Both the position numbers and the translations under genes were made by a program. This document shows, piece after piece, positions 34,532 to 45,155 of a DNA stretch of 64,000 bases. Source of the stretch: Winogradskyella schleiferi (lineage in GTDB: Bacteria; Bacteroidota; Bacteroidia; Flavobacteriales; Flavobacteriaceae). The notes below the pieces were generated by a model, which searched no databases, was not told the DNA's origin, and worked only from the letters and a program-made list of their open reading frames with translations. Position 1 is the first letter of the stretch. Each line of letters starts with the position of its first letter. The stretch is taken from NCBI RefSeq assembly GCF_013394655.1, contig NZ_CP053351.1, positions 1,364,001-1,428,000 on the forward strand, in the 5' to 3' direction.

Positions 34532-34996
34532 TTAGTTTTTGAGGCCGTTTAATTTTTTTGCTAATATGGAGCAAGTCTCATCTACAAGCTTGTAAACGTA
34601 TTCAAAATCACTTTGGTCGCCATAATAAGGATCTGGCATATTTTTATTCTGGATAGAAGCATTGGCTTCAAGGAATAATTTTACTTTTCCGATATCATTA
34701 TTATTTCTAGCTAAACTGATAATATCGGTATAATTAGATTGATCCATAGCATAGATATAATCGAAAGTATCAAAATCTGATACTTTAAATTGTCTTGCAG
34801 ATTGTGTGCTGATATCCAAGCCGTACTTTTTAGCAACTGAAATAGAGCGTTTATCAGGAGTGTTTCCTATATGGTAAGCTCCTGTGCCTGCAGAATCGAC
34901 ATAAAAATGCGCTTCGGGAAGTTTAGATTGCATAATACCGTGAGCTAAAGGCGAACGGCAAATATTCCCTAAACATACCATTAAGATACGTGTCAT
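34532..34996 (-). CDS. low-molecular-weight protein tyrosine phosphatase
   Basis: 154 residues. Active-site loop CLGNICRS with C8 and R14 (CX5R), and the general-acid loop MPDPYYGD near residue 120. Wzb/Etp-like enzymes regulate polysaccharide export kinases; others act on arginine phosphate. It follows dnaA on the same strand with 12 bp between, so the two may be co-transcribed. Confidence 0.93.
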   Translation of the reverse strand: MTRILMVCLGNICRSPLAHGIMQSKLPEAHFYVDSAGTGAYHIGNTPDKRSISVAKKYGLDISTQSARQFKVSDFDTFDYIYAMDQSNYTDIISLARNNNDIGKVKLFLEANASIQNKNMPDPYYGDQSDFEYVYKLVDETCSILAKKLNGLKN

Positions 34997-35008
34997 AATA
35001 AACGGTAA

Positions 35009-36436
35009 TTATAGTGCTAACTTTTTGGATAGGTCTTCAACATATTTTCTAAATTGCTTATCTGTTGAAGATAAATTGTCAACGGTTTTACAAGCGTGTA
35101 ATACGGTCGCATGATCGCGTTGTCCAATTTGAGAACCAATACTGGCCAAAGAAGCTTTGGTGTATTTTTTAGCAAAAAACATGGCTAATTGTCTTGCCTG
35201 TACAATATGACGTTTTCGAGTTTTAGATTGAAGGGTATTCACATCCATTTGAAAATAATCTGAAACCACTTTCTGAATGTAGTCTATAGATACTTCACGT
35301 TTGGTGTTCTTAACAAACTTCTCTACAATGTCTTTGGCTAGATTAATAGTGATTTCTTTTTTATTGAAAGACGATTGAGCAATTAATGAAATAATGGCAC
35401 CTTCCAGTTCCCTTACATTGGTTTTGATATGCTTTGCCACATATTCTATAATGTCTTCAGGCATTTCCACACCATCTCGGTAAAGTTTATTCTTTAAGAT
35501 TGAAACTCTGGTTTCAAAATCGGGCGTTTGCAGTTCGGCAGAAAGTCCCCATTTAAAACGTGATAACAAGCGTTGCTCTATATCTTGCATGTCAACAGGC
35601 GCTTTGTCACTCGTTAAAATAACCTGCTTTCCATTTTGGTGCAAATGGTTGAAAATATGGAAGAACACATCTTGTGTTCCTGTTTTACCCGATAAGAACT
35701 GTACATCATCAATAATAAGTACATCTATAATTTGATAGAAGTGTATAAAATCATTTCTATTGTTCTTTTTAACGGAATCAATATATTGTTGTGTGAATTT
35801 CTCTGCAGAAATATATAAGACAGTCTTTTCAGGATATTTATCTTTTATGTCAACACCAATTGCATGCGCCAAATGCGTTTTTCCTAAACCAACACCTCCA
35901 AAAATTAATAAGGGATTAAAAGACGTTCCTCCAGGTTTATTAGCGACAGCGATTCCTGCGTTTCTGGCTAGTCGGTTAGAGTCTCCCTCAAGGAAGTTCT
36001 CAAAACTGTAACTTGGGTTAAGTTGAGATTCAATCTTAACATTTCTGATTCCAGGAATAATAAAAGGATTTTTTAATTCAGGACTTTTATTGTTGAAGGG
36101 TACATCAACATCTTGCGATTTTACGGCAGAACGATTTGAACTGGGTATTTTCTCTGTAAAAGGTTGTTTGTTGCCATAAGTGTTTTCCATTTTAATAACG
36201 TACACCAATTTAGCATCTTCCCCTAACTCTTTAGTCAGTGAAACCTTCAAGATTTTAACATAATGCTCTTCTAACCACTCATAGAAAAATTTACTAGGCA
36301 CTTGAATACTTAAAGCATTACCAGAGAGCTTCACTGCGTCTATAGGTTCAAACCAAGTTTTATAGGCTTGTGGTTGTATATTATCTTTTATAAAAGCGAG
36401 ACAATTACTCCATACAGATTGCGCTGTGATCTCCAT
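35009..36436 (-). CDS. dnaA: chromosomal replication initiator protein
   Basis: 475 residues, all four domains: N-terminal DnaB-interacting helix region (SVWSNCLAFIKDNIQPQAYK), variable linker, AAA+ domain with Walker A GGVGLGKTHLAHA and Walker B VLIIDDVQFL, and C-terminal DNA-binding domain with IGQRDHATVLHACKTV. Starts chromosome replication. The 200 bp upstream is very A/T rich, but only one weak TTTTCAACA-like box was seen, so an origin there is not claimed. Confidence 0.98.
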   Translation of the reverse strand: MEITAQSVWSNCLAFIKDNIQPQAYKTWFEPIDAVKLSGNALSIQVPSKFFYEWLEEHYVKILKVSLTKELGEDAKLVYVIKMENTYGNKQPFTEKIPSSNRSAVKSQDVDVPFNNKSPELKNPFIIPGIRNVKIESQLNPSYSFENFLEGDSNRLARNAGIAVANKPGGTSFNPLLIFGGVGLGKTHLAHAIGVDIKDKYPEKTVLYISAEKFTQQYIDSVKKNNRNDFIHFYQIIDVLIIDDVQFLSGKTGTQDVFFHIFNHLHQNGKQVILTSDKAPVDMQDIEQRLLSRFKWGLSAELQTPDFETRVSILKNKLYRDGVEMPEDIIEYVAKHIKTNVRELEGAIISLIAQSSFNKKEITINLAKDIVEKFVKNTKREVSIDYIQKVVSDYFQMDVNTLQSKTRKRHIVQARQLAMFFAKKYTKASLASIGSQIGQRDHATVLHACKTVDNLSSTDKQFRKYVEDLSKKLAL

Positions 36437-36634
36437 TCGTTAAGTTAAATTTTTTGTTGTTAGTTCGATTAGCAAAAAAAAAGAGAAAAGGGATTCTCTT
36501 GTAGTTTTCAACAGGACAAATATGTGAACAAAATTCTTAAAAAAAAAATCTTATTTCATAGAATCTTTAGATTTTTTTCCTCATGTTTAAAACATCTGAA
36601 AATTACAAAATTATATCTAAACAAACGTATATAA

Positions 36635-37042
36635 ATGAAATTTAATGAAACAAAAATAAGAGTTCGCTATGGCGAGACAGACCAGATGGGAGTTGTGTAT
36701 CACGCCAATTACGCGGTGTATTTCGAGGTAGGTAGAACTGAGTGGTTACGTGAGTTTGGACTGAGTTACAGTGGGATGGAAGCCAATGGTATAATGCTGC
36801 CTGTAATTTCACTCGCGATAAACTACAAAAATTCAGCACGTTATGACGATGTGCTTAAAGTAAAAACCACACTCAAAAAGATGCCAACTGCTTCTATAGA
36901 ATTTGAGTACGAATTACATAATCAATCTGATGATTTATTGGCAACTGGAAGCACAATTTTAGCATTTATTGACGTAAAGAAGAATAGACCTACGCGATGT
37001 CCAAAATATCTTTTAGACCAACTGCAAAAATATTCGTTATAA
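36635..37042 (+). CDS. acyl-CoA thioesterase, YbgC-type hotdog protein
   Basis: A 135-residue single hotdog domain: VRYGETDQMGVVYHANYAVY F with the catalytic D in TDQMGVVYHANY, then ARYDDVLKVKTTLKK. YbgC-family enzymes hydrolyse short or medium acyl-CoAs. It diverges from dnaA, a common flavobacterial neighbourhood. Its 3' end overlaps the convergent IMPACT-family gene by 6 bp. Confidence 0.92.
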   Translation: MKFNETKIRVRYGETDQMGVVYHANYAVYFEVGRTEWLREFGLSYSGMEANGIMLPVISLAINYKNSARYDDVLKVKTTLKKMPTASIEFEYELHNQSDDLLATGSTILAFIDVKKNRPTRCPKYLLDQLQKYSL

Positions 37043-37642
37043 TTCTTTGATGTCAACACCGAAAAATTGTTCGAACAAATCAAATAGTTTAGAACTGTGG
37101 TTTTTTCTGACAGATATTTCTAACAGGCAATTTAATTCTAAGGTTTGATCTATGATTTCAACGTCGTTTTCTTTCAATAATCGCATTACTTTGCTCATGT
37201 TTTTATATTCAAATTTGAGCTGATAGTCTTTGTTGATTGTTCGTTCAACAATTTTTGAAGCTTCCATTGCCAATTGTGCTGCAGTTCGATAAGCATTTAT
37301 TAGTCCTCCGACGCCTAATTTTACGCCGCCATAATAACGAATCACAACAATTAAGATGTTGGTCACTTCAAAAGATTGAATCTGTCCGTAAATTGGCATG
37401 CCTGCAGAATTATTCGGCTCGCCGTCATCATTTGCTCTGTATTGAATTGATTCGGTTCCTATTTGGTAGGCGTAACACCAATGTCTAGCAGCATAATGTT
37501 CTTTTTTTAAATCTTCTAGGTGTTGTTTAATTTGCTCTTCGTTGCTTACAGGAAATGCAAAACCAAAGAATTTGCTGTTTTTGTCCTTAAACAATTCGCC
37601 TTGCGCTGGTTTTGTAATTGTTTTGTAAATATCGTTTTCCAT
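37037..37642 (-). CDS. YigZ/IMPACT-family protein
   Basis: 201 residues. N-terminal UPF0029 domain with NSKFFGFAFPVSNEEQIKQH, AARHWCYAYQIG, DDGEPNNSAGMPIYGQI and VVIRYYGGVKLGVGGLINAYR, and a C-terminal DUF1949-type domain. Related to eukaryotic IMPACT and E. coli YigZ; translation-linked role suggested by the family. Starts directly where the transporter gene upstream ends, so co-transcribed with it. Confidence 0.9.
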   Translation of the reverse strand: MENDIYKTITKPAQGELFKDKNSKFFGFAFPVSNEEQIKQHLEDLKKEHYAARHWCYAYQIGTESIQYRANDDGEPNNSAGMPIYGQIQSFEVTNILIVVIRYYGGVKLGVGGLINAYRTAAQLAMEASKIVERTINKDYQLKFEYKNMSKVMRLLKENDVEIIDQTLELNCLLEISVRKNHSSKLFDLFEQFFGVDIKEL

Positions 37643-38493
37643 TATGATAATGTGACTAATAGAATTGAAATTAGCGCCAAGATAATTCCGATCCAGTTCA
37701 TTTTAGAGATTTTTTCTTTAAACAGCACCAATCCAATTAATGTAGAAAGTGCCAAAATCCCAATATGATTAATGGTAAATAAGGTTGAGCTTTCTGTGTT
37801 TTCAACGCGTAGTGCCATCAGCAAAAAATGAATCGAACCATAGTTTACAATACCTAAAACGATTCCGAACGGAATTACATTGAGTTTATAGGGACTTTTA
37901 GATTCAATCCCTTTTCCTATTGAAAGAATTACACCAATTATTGCAGCCATAGCAAAAATAGTAGCTGAGAATAGGGGAATGTTATCGTTTGGCGCAAAAT
38001 AATTTATAGACGTATCTATAATTCCTGAACCCAAAAACAGAATAATAGGTAAGTAGATAGATTGTGTAATTACAACATTTCCTTTTTGTTTTACGGAGGT
38101 TAGATAAACAGCAACTAAGGCAATGATAATCCCAGTGATTTTTTGAAAACCAACACTTTCATTAAACACTAAAATACCAAATACGATAGGGATAATGACG
38201 CTCATTTTACTGGCAACGGAAGCGACTGATAAGCCGTTTTTTTGAGCTGTCAAAGCCATCACATTAAATATGGCAATAAACAAAAAGCCGAGCATTATAG
38301 CTGCTACAAACCAATTTGATTGTATGATTTCTGATGGAACAATTGCTCCTTTATAAAGTAGGTAGCCACAAAAGCAAGCTGTAAAATAGTTAACAACAAT
38401 AGCATGTAAGGTGTTGATGTTATTTTTTTTCAACAACTTAAATACTACAAAAATAGCTGTAGACGATAAAATACTGATAAGTAGATAAATCAA
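37642..38493 (-). CDS. EamA/DMT-family transporter
   Basis: 283 residues with about ten transmembrane helices in two repeated EamA halves (~1-135 and ~145-283). The N-terminal half has VASVASKMSVIIPIVFGILV, the C-terminal half ENTESSTLFTINHIGILALS. A drug/metabolite-type exporter of unknown substrate. It overlaps the HAD gene upstream by 4 bp, and the IMPACT gene downstream by 1 bp, so a three-gene transcript is likely. Confidence 0.88.
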   Translation of the reverse strand: MIYLLISILSSTAIFVVFKLLKKNNINTLHAIVVNYFTACFCGYLLYKGAIVPSEIIQSNWFVAAIMLGFLFIAIFNVMALTAQKNGLSVASVASKMSVIIPIVFGILVFNESVGFQKITGIIIALVAVYLTSVKQKGNVVITQSIYLPIILFLGSGIIDTSINYFAPNDNIPLFSATIFAMAAIIGVILSIGKGIESKSPYKLNVIPFGIVLGIVNYGSIHFLLMALRVENTESSTLFTINHIGILALSTLIGLVLFKEKISKMNWIGIILALISILLVTLS

Positions 38494-39101
38494 AAGAACT
38501 CGTTTTTTGTTTCAAATAGTGTGACTACATCTTCTGTGGTTTCATCGATATTCCAGGTGTGGAAACCCATGGCATCAGCAGTATCGGTATTGTCTTTGGT
38601 GTCATCAATAAAAAGGCATTCATTGGCGATAAGGTCATTTTCTTTTAACACGAATTCAAAAATATCCTTATTTGGTTTTCTTAGGTTAATTTCTTGTGAC
38701 AAATAAAAGGCGTCAAAACAGTCTTGAAACTCATCAAAAAATGAAATATTCTGCTTTATGAAATCAATGTGCATATCATTGGTATTACTCAATAATATGA
38801 GTTTGTATTCTTTTTGTTGTGCTAAATTTTTAATGAATTCTAACCTGTGTTCTGGAAAATCTTTAAGGATATAATTCCAAGCCTCAATAATTTCAGTTTC
38901 ATTCAGATCTGAAAATTTACTGCTATAAAACTGAATAAATTTTGAAGTTGAAATCTTTCCAACCTCATAGAGTTCATTGGTTTTTATCATATCCGCTTCG
39001 AAAGTTTCAAGTTGAAACAATTCCAAAGCGTTTTTCATCGCACCTTGTTTGTCCAAGTTGATAAATACATCGCCAAAATCGAAAATTAGTGTTTTTATCA
39101 T
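38490..39101 (-). CDS. HAD-superfamily hydrolase
   Basis: 203 residues from ATG 39101; an upstream frame extension (MRFPISWEMN) is probably not translated, though ATG 39107 is possible. Motif I FDFGDVF (nucleophile D, here with second D in FGDV), motif II LLSNTND, motif III region LRKPNKDIFE, and motif IV FIDDTKDN. Phosphatase or phosphoglucomutase-like, with a small helical cap. Substrate unknown. First gene of the HAD-transporter-IMPACT run. Confidence 0.87.
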   Translation of the reverse strand: MIKTLIFDFGDVFINLDKQGAMKNALELFQLETFEADMIKTNELYEVGKISTSKFIQFYSSKFSDLNETEIIEAWNYILKDFPEHRLEFIKNLAQQKEYKLILLSNTNDMHIDFIKQNISFFDEFQDCFDAFYLSQEINLRKPNKDIFEFVLKENDLIANECLFIDDTKDNTDTADAMGFHTWNIDETTEDVVTLFETKNEFF

Positions 39102-39187
39102 ATTCATTTCCCAAGAAATTGGGAATCTCATTTTTTAGTTAGTTATATAAGCTTTAGAAACCTGCTGGGCTTTTTAAACCAGCTCGG

Positions 39188-40273
39188 TCATGGTCTGAGA
39201 ATCTTTAGTTTATCATCTAAAATCCTTATTTCAGAAATCAATCGCCCATTTAATTTTGGTGCTTTTACACCTTCATCAAATTCAGCATGACCTTTAAAAA
39301 TCCTTGCTTCATCCCAAAGATGTTCATCAATAAAAGTTTGAAGCGTTTTTGCGCCACCTTCAATAATTACAGAGTTAATATTCCTCTTGTATAAAGTGGT
39401 AACAATTTGTTTTGCAATTGAATTCTTCAAATTCCAATCGATAAATTCCAAATTACAATTATTCCATCTTCCGACTTCGGGCATCTGTCTTCCTTCAATA
39501 TTCTTCATGCTTCGTGCTTCCAACTTCGAGCTTAAAACAATCGTTTCGGCTTCATCGCTAAACACAGAGTAATCTTTGTCCAGCTTCAAATCCTTATCTA
39601 AAACTACTCTAGTCGGGTTATTGCCAGTCCAATCCCGAACCGTTAAACTCGGATTGTCCTCAATAACTGTATTAGTGCCCACTAAAATCGCTTGTTCTTC
39701 TGCGCGCCACTTATGGACTAGCTGACGCGAATATTTGTTGGTAATCCAAACCGGCTTTTTTTCGTCCTTATGAATAGGTGCCATAAATCCATTGGCAGTT
39801 TCAGCCCATTTCAATATAATATAAGGACGCTTTTTATTGTGATAGGTAAAAAAACGTTTGTGGTGATTTTTACATGCTTCTTTCAAAACACCTACAATTA
39901 CATGGCATCCTGAAGCTTTGAGCTTAGCAATACCTTTTCCGGAAACTTCAGGATTATCATCCACACAGCCAATAACTACATTCGGAATTTTATGTGCTAA
40001 AATTAAATCGCTACAAGGTGGTGTTTTTCCAAAATGACTACAGGGTTCCAATGTGACGTAAAGTGTGCTTTTTGCTAAAAGCGTTTTGTCCTTCACTGAA
40101 TTTATGGCATTCACTTCGGCATGATAGCCACCATATGCACTGGTAAATCCTTCGCCAATAATTGAATCCTGATAAATAATCACAGCACCAACCATAGGAT
40201 TTGGTCTTGTGCTGCCCAATCCGTTATTGGCAATTTGCAAACAGCGTTTTATGTAGGTTTCGTGTATTGTCAA
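39188..40273 (-). CDS. ribD: bifunctional riboflavin biosynthesis deaminase/reductase
   Basis: 361 residues. The deaminase domain (1-~150) has zinc ligands in YHAEVNAI and PCSHFGKTPPCSDLI. The reductase domain (~155-361) contains RPYIILKWAETANGFMAPI, VGTNTVIEDNPSLTVR and SVIIEGGAKTLQTFID. It does two steps of riboflavin synthesis. The linker around residues 245-270 (SKLEARSMKNIEGRQMPEVG) is encoded by 39466-39534, which looks like dispersed repeat text rather than family sequence. Stop and start nearly abut the LEA-type gene upstream. Confidence 0.94.
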   Translation of the reverse strand: MTIHETYIKRCLQIANNGLGSTRPNPMVGAVIIYQDSIIGEGFTSAYGGYHAEVNAINSVKDKTLLAKSTLYVTLEPCSHFGKTPPCSDLILAHKIPNVVIGCVDDNPEVSGKGIAKLKASGCHVIVGVLKEACKNHHKRFFTYHNKKRPYIILKWAETANGFMAPIHKDEKKPVWITNKYSRQLVHKWRAEEQAILVGTNTVIEDNPSLTVRDWTGNNPTRVVLDKDLKLDKDYSVFSDEAETIVLSSKLEARSMKNIEGRQMPEVGRWNNCNLEFIDWNLKNSIAKQIVTTLYKRNINSVIIEGGAKTLQTFIDEHLWDEARIFKGHAEFDEGVKAPKLNGRLISEIRILDDKLKILRP

Positions 40274-40732
40274 TTAGAGTTTTAGTTTTACATCCTGGAT
40301 TTCATCAACCGTATATGTTGAGGAATAACCCATAATTCTATATTTTATTTCGCCTTTATAGTGCACTTTTAGACTTTGGGAAAGTAAACTGCCTAATAAA
40401 CTTCCAAGGTTTTTATCAGAGATAATGCTATCGGTTGGTACGTTTACAGTGAGTGGAATTGTGAAATTTTCTCTTTTTGGTACATCAAATTCATCAGACA
40501 TCACAGAAGCGACTTCCAGCTCATTAATGTAAACTTTTAAGTCATCAGTTTTTAAGGTACCACCAACATCATTTTTATTAAGGAAAAAAGCATCCGCTTT
40601 GAGCGTTATATTTTTAGAGTTAGAGTCAACGACTTGAATATTATCGAGTTTAACAAATTCGGGTTTTTCGGTTACCGAACAGTTGAAAAGTACTGTAAAA
40701 GTTAGGAAAAACATTAAGAATCTTATAACCAT
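40274..40732 (-). CDS. LEA type 2-like lipoprotein
   Basis: 152 residues from ATG 40732, chosen for signal peptide and lipobox VLFNC; an upstream ATG (40777) adds 15 polar residues. The body resembles LEA type 2 / WHy proteins: a beta-sandwich with VKLDNIQVVDSNSKNITLKA, FFLNKNDVGGTL, and ENFTIPLTVNVP. Role in the envelope unknown. Placed directly upstream of ribD without gap. Confidence 0.7.
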   Translation of the reverse strand: MVIRFLMFFLTFTVLFNCSVTEKPEFVKLDNIQVVDSNSKNITLKADAFFLNKNDVGGTLKTDDLKVYINELEVASVMSDEFDVPKRENFTIPLTVNVPTDSIISDKNLGSLLGSLLSQSLKVHYKGEIKYRIMGYSSTYTVDEIQDVKLKL

Positions 40733-40788
40733 TAATTTGTTTTTATATGTATTTTTGGAATTGAAGGAAGATGTCATTTTTTAGTTGT

Positions 40789-40814
40789 GGTCGCTGAGCG
40801 TAGTCGAAGCGACC
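40789..40814. repeat. short palindromic repeat (GGTCGCTGAGCGTAGTCGAA type)
   Basis: 26 bp with GGTCGC at the left inverted as GCGACC at the right, and CTGAGCGTAGTCGAAG between. This is a common dispersed element in flavobacterial genomes and relates to the CATTCAGAGCGAAGCG text found inside prmC. It lies between divergent genes. Confidence 0.7.
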
Positions 40815-40836
40815 AAAAAATTTTAAAATTAAATCG

Positions 40837-41328
40837 GTGCGTAAAGATACTATTGTTATTCGAGAAATTGAAGCCAAGGACAACCCTAAAATTGCCAAGG
40901 CCATTCGTTCCGTTTTAGTAGAAATGGGAGCGCCAAAAGTTGGAACGGCTTATGAAGATGTCGCTTTAGATCGCATGACGGAAACTTATGGCGAAACTAA
41001 TATGGTTTATTTTGTAGTGGAAAAAAATGATGACATTATTGGAGGTGCAGGAATTGCGCCTTTAGATAATTACGATGGTAATGTTTGCGAATTACAGAAA
41101 ATGTATTTTATGCCAGAAGCTAGGGGAAAAGGTTTGGGAACTGAAATGATGGAAAAATGTCTTGATTTTGCAAAGCAAGCTGGTTTTGGTCAATGTTATT
41201 TAGAAACCTTGCCTTATATGAACGATGCGCGTAAATTATATAGTAAAGTAGGTTTTAAAAGTATAGAGAAGCCCATGGGAAATACAGGTCATTATTCTTG
41301 TACGGTTTGGATGTTAAAAGATTTATAG
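40837..41328 (+). CDS. GNAT-family N-acetyltransferase
   Basis: 163 residues, start at GTG 40837 (VRKDTIVIREIEAKDNPKIA). Acetyl-CoA site MPEARGKGLGTEMMEKC (R/QxxGxG/A), with LQKMYFM before and ETLPYMNDARKLYSKVGF after. Putative small-molecule or amino-acid acetyltransferase; target unknown. prmC starts three bases after its stop, so they are co-transcribed. Confidence 0.88.
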   Translation: MRKDTIVIREIEAKDNPKIAKAIRSVLVEMGAPKVGTAYEDVALDRMTETYGETNMVYFVVEKNDDIIGGAGIAPLDNYDGNVCELQKMYFMPEARGKGLGTEMMEKCLDFAKQAGFGQCYLETLPYMNDARKLYSKVGFKSIEKPMGNTGHYSCTVWMLKDL

Positions 41329-41330
41329 TT

Positions 41331-42203
41331 GTGAAATTATTAGACCTTCAAAATATATATCATAAAGAATTAGATGCTATTTATGGCAAGGACGAAGTAA
41401 ATAGTTTTTTCTATTTGTGTACGGAACATTATCTAAATGTACCCAGAATTCAAATGACCTTAGAACCAGAATTTACAATCACAAAACCTGAAACCGATAC
41501 GTTTTTTACGGTTTTGGAAGAATTAAAACAGCAAAAACCGATACAATATATATTAAGGGAAACGGAATTCTACGGATTGCCTTTTAAAGTGAATGAGCAC
41601 GTGCTGATTCCAAGACCTGAAACGGAAGAATTGGTCGATTTAATTATTAAATGTCATTCAGAGCGAAGCGAAAAATCTCAAATTAAGATCTTGGATATTG
41701 GAACTGGCTCTGGTTGTATTGCCATTTCTTTGGCTAAAAATTTGCCAAATGCTGATGTATATGCTTTAGATATAAGCAAAGAGGCTTTAAGTGTGGCAAA
41801 AGAAAATGCAAAACTAAATAATGTAAATATCAGATTCATCGAAGCGAACATATTAAATGAAATTTGTCATTCCGCACTTGATGCGCAATCCACTTATGAT
41901 ATTATTGTATCCAATCCGCCTTATGTTAGAGAACTTGAAAAACAAGAGATAAAACCTAACGTTTTAGATAACGAACCGCATTTGGCTTTGTTTGTAGAAG
42001 ATAATAATCCATTAGTGTTTTATAAAGCGATTACCAACTTTGCTTTAAAAAATCTAAAAGAAAATGGCCGGTTATATTTTGAAATTAATCAATATCTTGG
42101 AGAGGAAACTAGAGAATTATTAATTGATGCTGATTTTCGAGATGTTGATTTAATTAAGGATTTGAATGGAAATTATAGAATTTTGAAAGGTAAACGCTTC
42201 TAA
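41331..42203 (+). CDS. prmC: release factor glutamine methyltransferase
   Basis: 290 residues from GTG 41331, which gives the normal N-terminus (KLLDLQNIYHKEL) and follows the previous stop by two bases. The N-terminal helical domain is followed by the methyltransferase: ILRETEFYGLPFKVNEHVLI PRPETEELV, motif I ILDIGTGSGCIAI, and catalytic NPPY in SNPPYV. Methylates the GGQ glutamine of RF1 and RF2. Two segments (CHSERSEKSQ and CHSALDAQST) are encoded by dispersed repeats read in frame. Confidence 0.95.
   Translation: MKLLDLQNIYHKELDAIYGKDEVNSFFYLCTEHYLNVPRIQMTLEPEFTITKPETDTFFTVLEELKQQKPIQYILRETEFYGLPFKVNEHVLIPRPETEELVDLIIKCHSERSEKSQIKILDIGTGSGCIAISLAKNLPNADVYALDISKEALSVAKENAKLNNVNIRFIEANILNEICHSALDAQSTYDIIVSNPPYVRELEKQEIKPNVLDNEPHLALFVEDNNPLVFYKAITNFALKNLKENGRLYFEINQYLGEETRELLIDADFRDVDLIKDLNGNYRILKGKRF
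41652..41680. repeat. dispersed repeat read in frame inside prmC (first)
   Basis: TGTCATTCAGAGCGAAGCGA followed by AAAATCTCA, encoding CHSERSEKSQ between VDLIIK and IKILDIGTGSG. The text is that of a common flavobacterial short repeat and lies in a normally variable loop just before motif I. Confidence 0.75.
41865..41894. repeat. dispersed repeat read in frame inside prmC (second)
   Basis: TGTCATTCCGCACTTGATGC followed by GCAATCCACT, encoding CHSALDAQST between ANILNEI and YDIIVSNPPYV. A second, different repeat of the same broad kind, again placed in a loop. Confidence 0.7.
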
Positions 42204-42231
42204 AGCAATTAAGAGATTTTTTTTTTGATAA

Positions 42232-44265
<2,034 letters not shown>

Positions 44266-44336
44266 ATTCCTACATAAAAATAGAACTTTATTCGACGAAA
44301 TACACAATTTTAACGTTAAAGTGTAGAAAAAATGAT

Positions 44337-44344
44337 TATATTTG
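44337..44344 (+). promoter_or_regulatory. Bacteroidetes -7 box
   Basis: TATATTTG, 24 bp upstream of the ATG at 44369. The spacing suits a short leader. No clear -33 element. Confidence 0.45.
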
Positions 44345-44368
44345 CTACCGTTAATAAGGGATTAATTA

Positions 44369-45106
44369 ATGTTAGTAAATAAAATTTTAAAAGTAGTATT
44401 ATTGCTACTCGGAGTTGTTTACATTTTACTTCAAGGTTTTGCTTTAGAAGTTGAAGGCGCAGCTTTAAGTGCATTGATGTTGGTTATGCTTACTTGGCTT
44501 TACATTGGCTGGACTAAGCATAAATCCAAGTTATTCCTTTTGTTTTTAATTACCTTCTCTTTGGCTCAAATTTTAAGTTATATAGCATGGTTTGTGCCAG
44601 AAATTGAGGAAGGCCAAATTGATTATTTATACTATGCAGCGAATATACTATATATAATTTCTTATGCTGTACTTATTTTTAAGATGTTAAAACAATTAAA
44701 CTTAAAAACGGTATTCTCTGAACTCACCATACCTATTATAGTACTGATTGTATTGGATGTGTTTTGTGTTTCGTTAATTTCAAATACGACAGAAGGTAAG
44801 TTCTCTTATTATCAATACGGTTTGGAATATACGTATAACGCTGTTATAATGACCTTGTTGTCATTGGCATTAATTAACTATATGTACCGAAATAACAACA
44901 AGTCAATGCTGTTTTTAATTGGGGCTATCTTTATGGTATTTTCAGAAATCATTCAACTCGCCTATTTCTATATTTTGCCTGATGATAGTTTAGGTTTTGT
45001 TTATTCAATATTATTAGTAGTGGCATTTGTCTTTTTCTACATGCAATCACAGCATAAGGTTACCGATCCTGTTGAGGCTTATTCAGATGAGCCATTGGAG
45101 GTTTAA
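44369..45106 (+). CDS. polytopic membrane protein, possibly YhhN-like
   Basis: 245 residues with about eight transmembrane helices and a short acidic C-terminal tail (EAYSDEPLEV). The helix layout is similar to YhhN/lysoplasmalogenase proteins, but no motif is certain. I do not assign a function. Stand-alone + strand gene with its own promoter box, convergent with the nucleotidase gene. Confidence 0.75.
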   Translation: MLVNKILKVVLLLLGVVYILLQGFALEVEGAALSALMLVMLTWLYIGWTKHKSKLFLLFLITFSLAQILSYIAWFVPEIEEGQIDYLYYAANILYIISYAVLIFKMLKQLNLKTVFSELTIPIIVLIVLDVFCVSLISNTTEGKFSYYQYGLEYTYNAVIMTLLSLALINYMYRNNNKSMLFLIGAIFMVFSEIIQLAYFYILPDDSLGFVYSILLVVAFVFFYMQSQHKVTDPVEAYSDEPLEV

Positions 45107-45155
45107 AATAGACTAATATAGCAAGCAAACTTATTTTTGCAATCAAAAAAACGGT

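Noticed and set aside
36437..36634. Replication origin next to dnaA
   Set aside because: The region is A/T rich, but only one weak TTTTCAACA-like box was found; no cluster of DnaA boxes or confirmed skew change.
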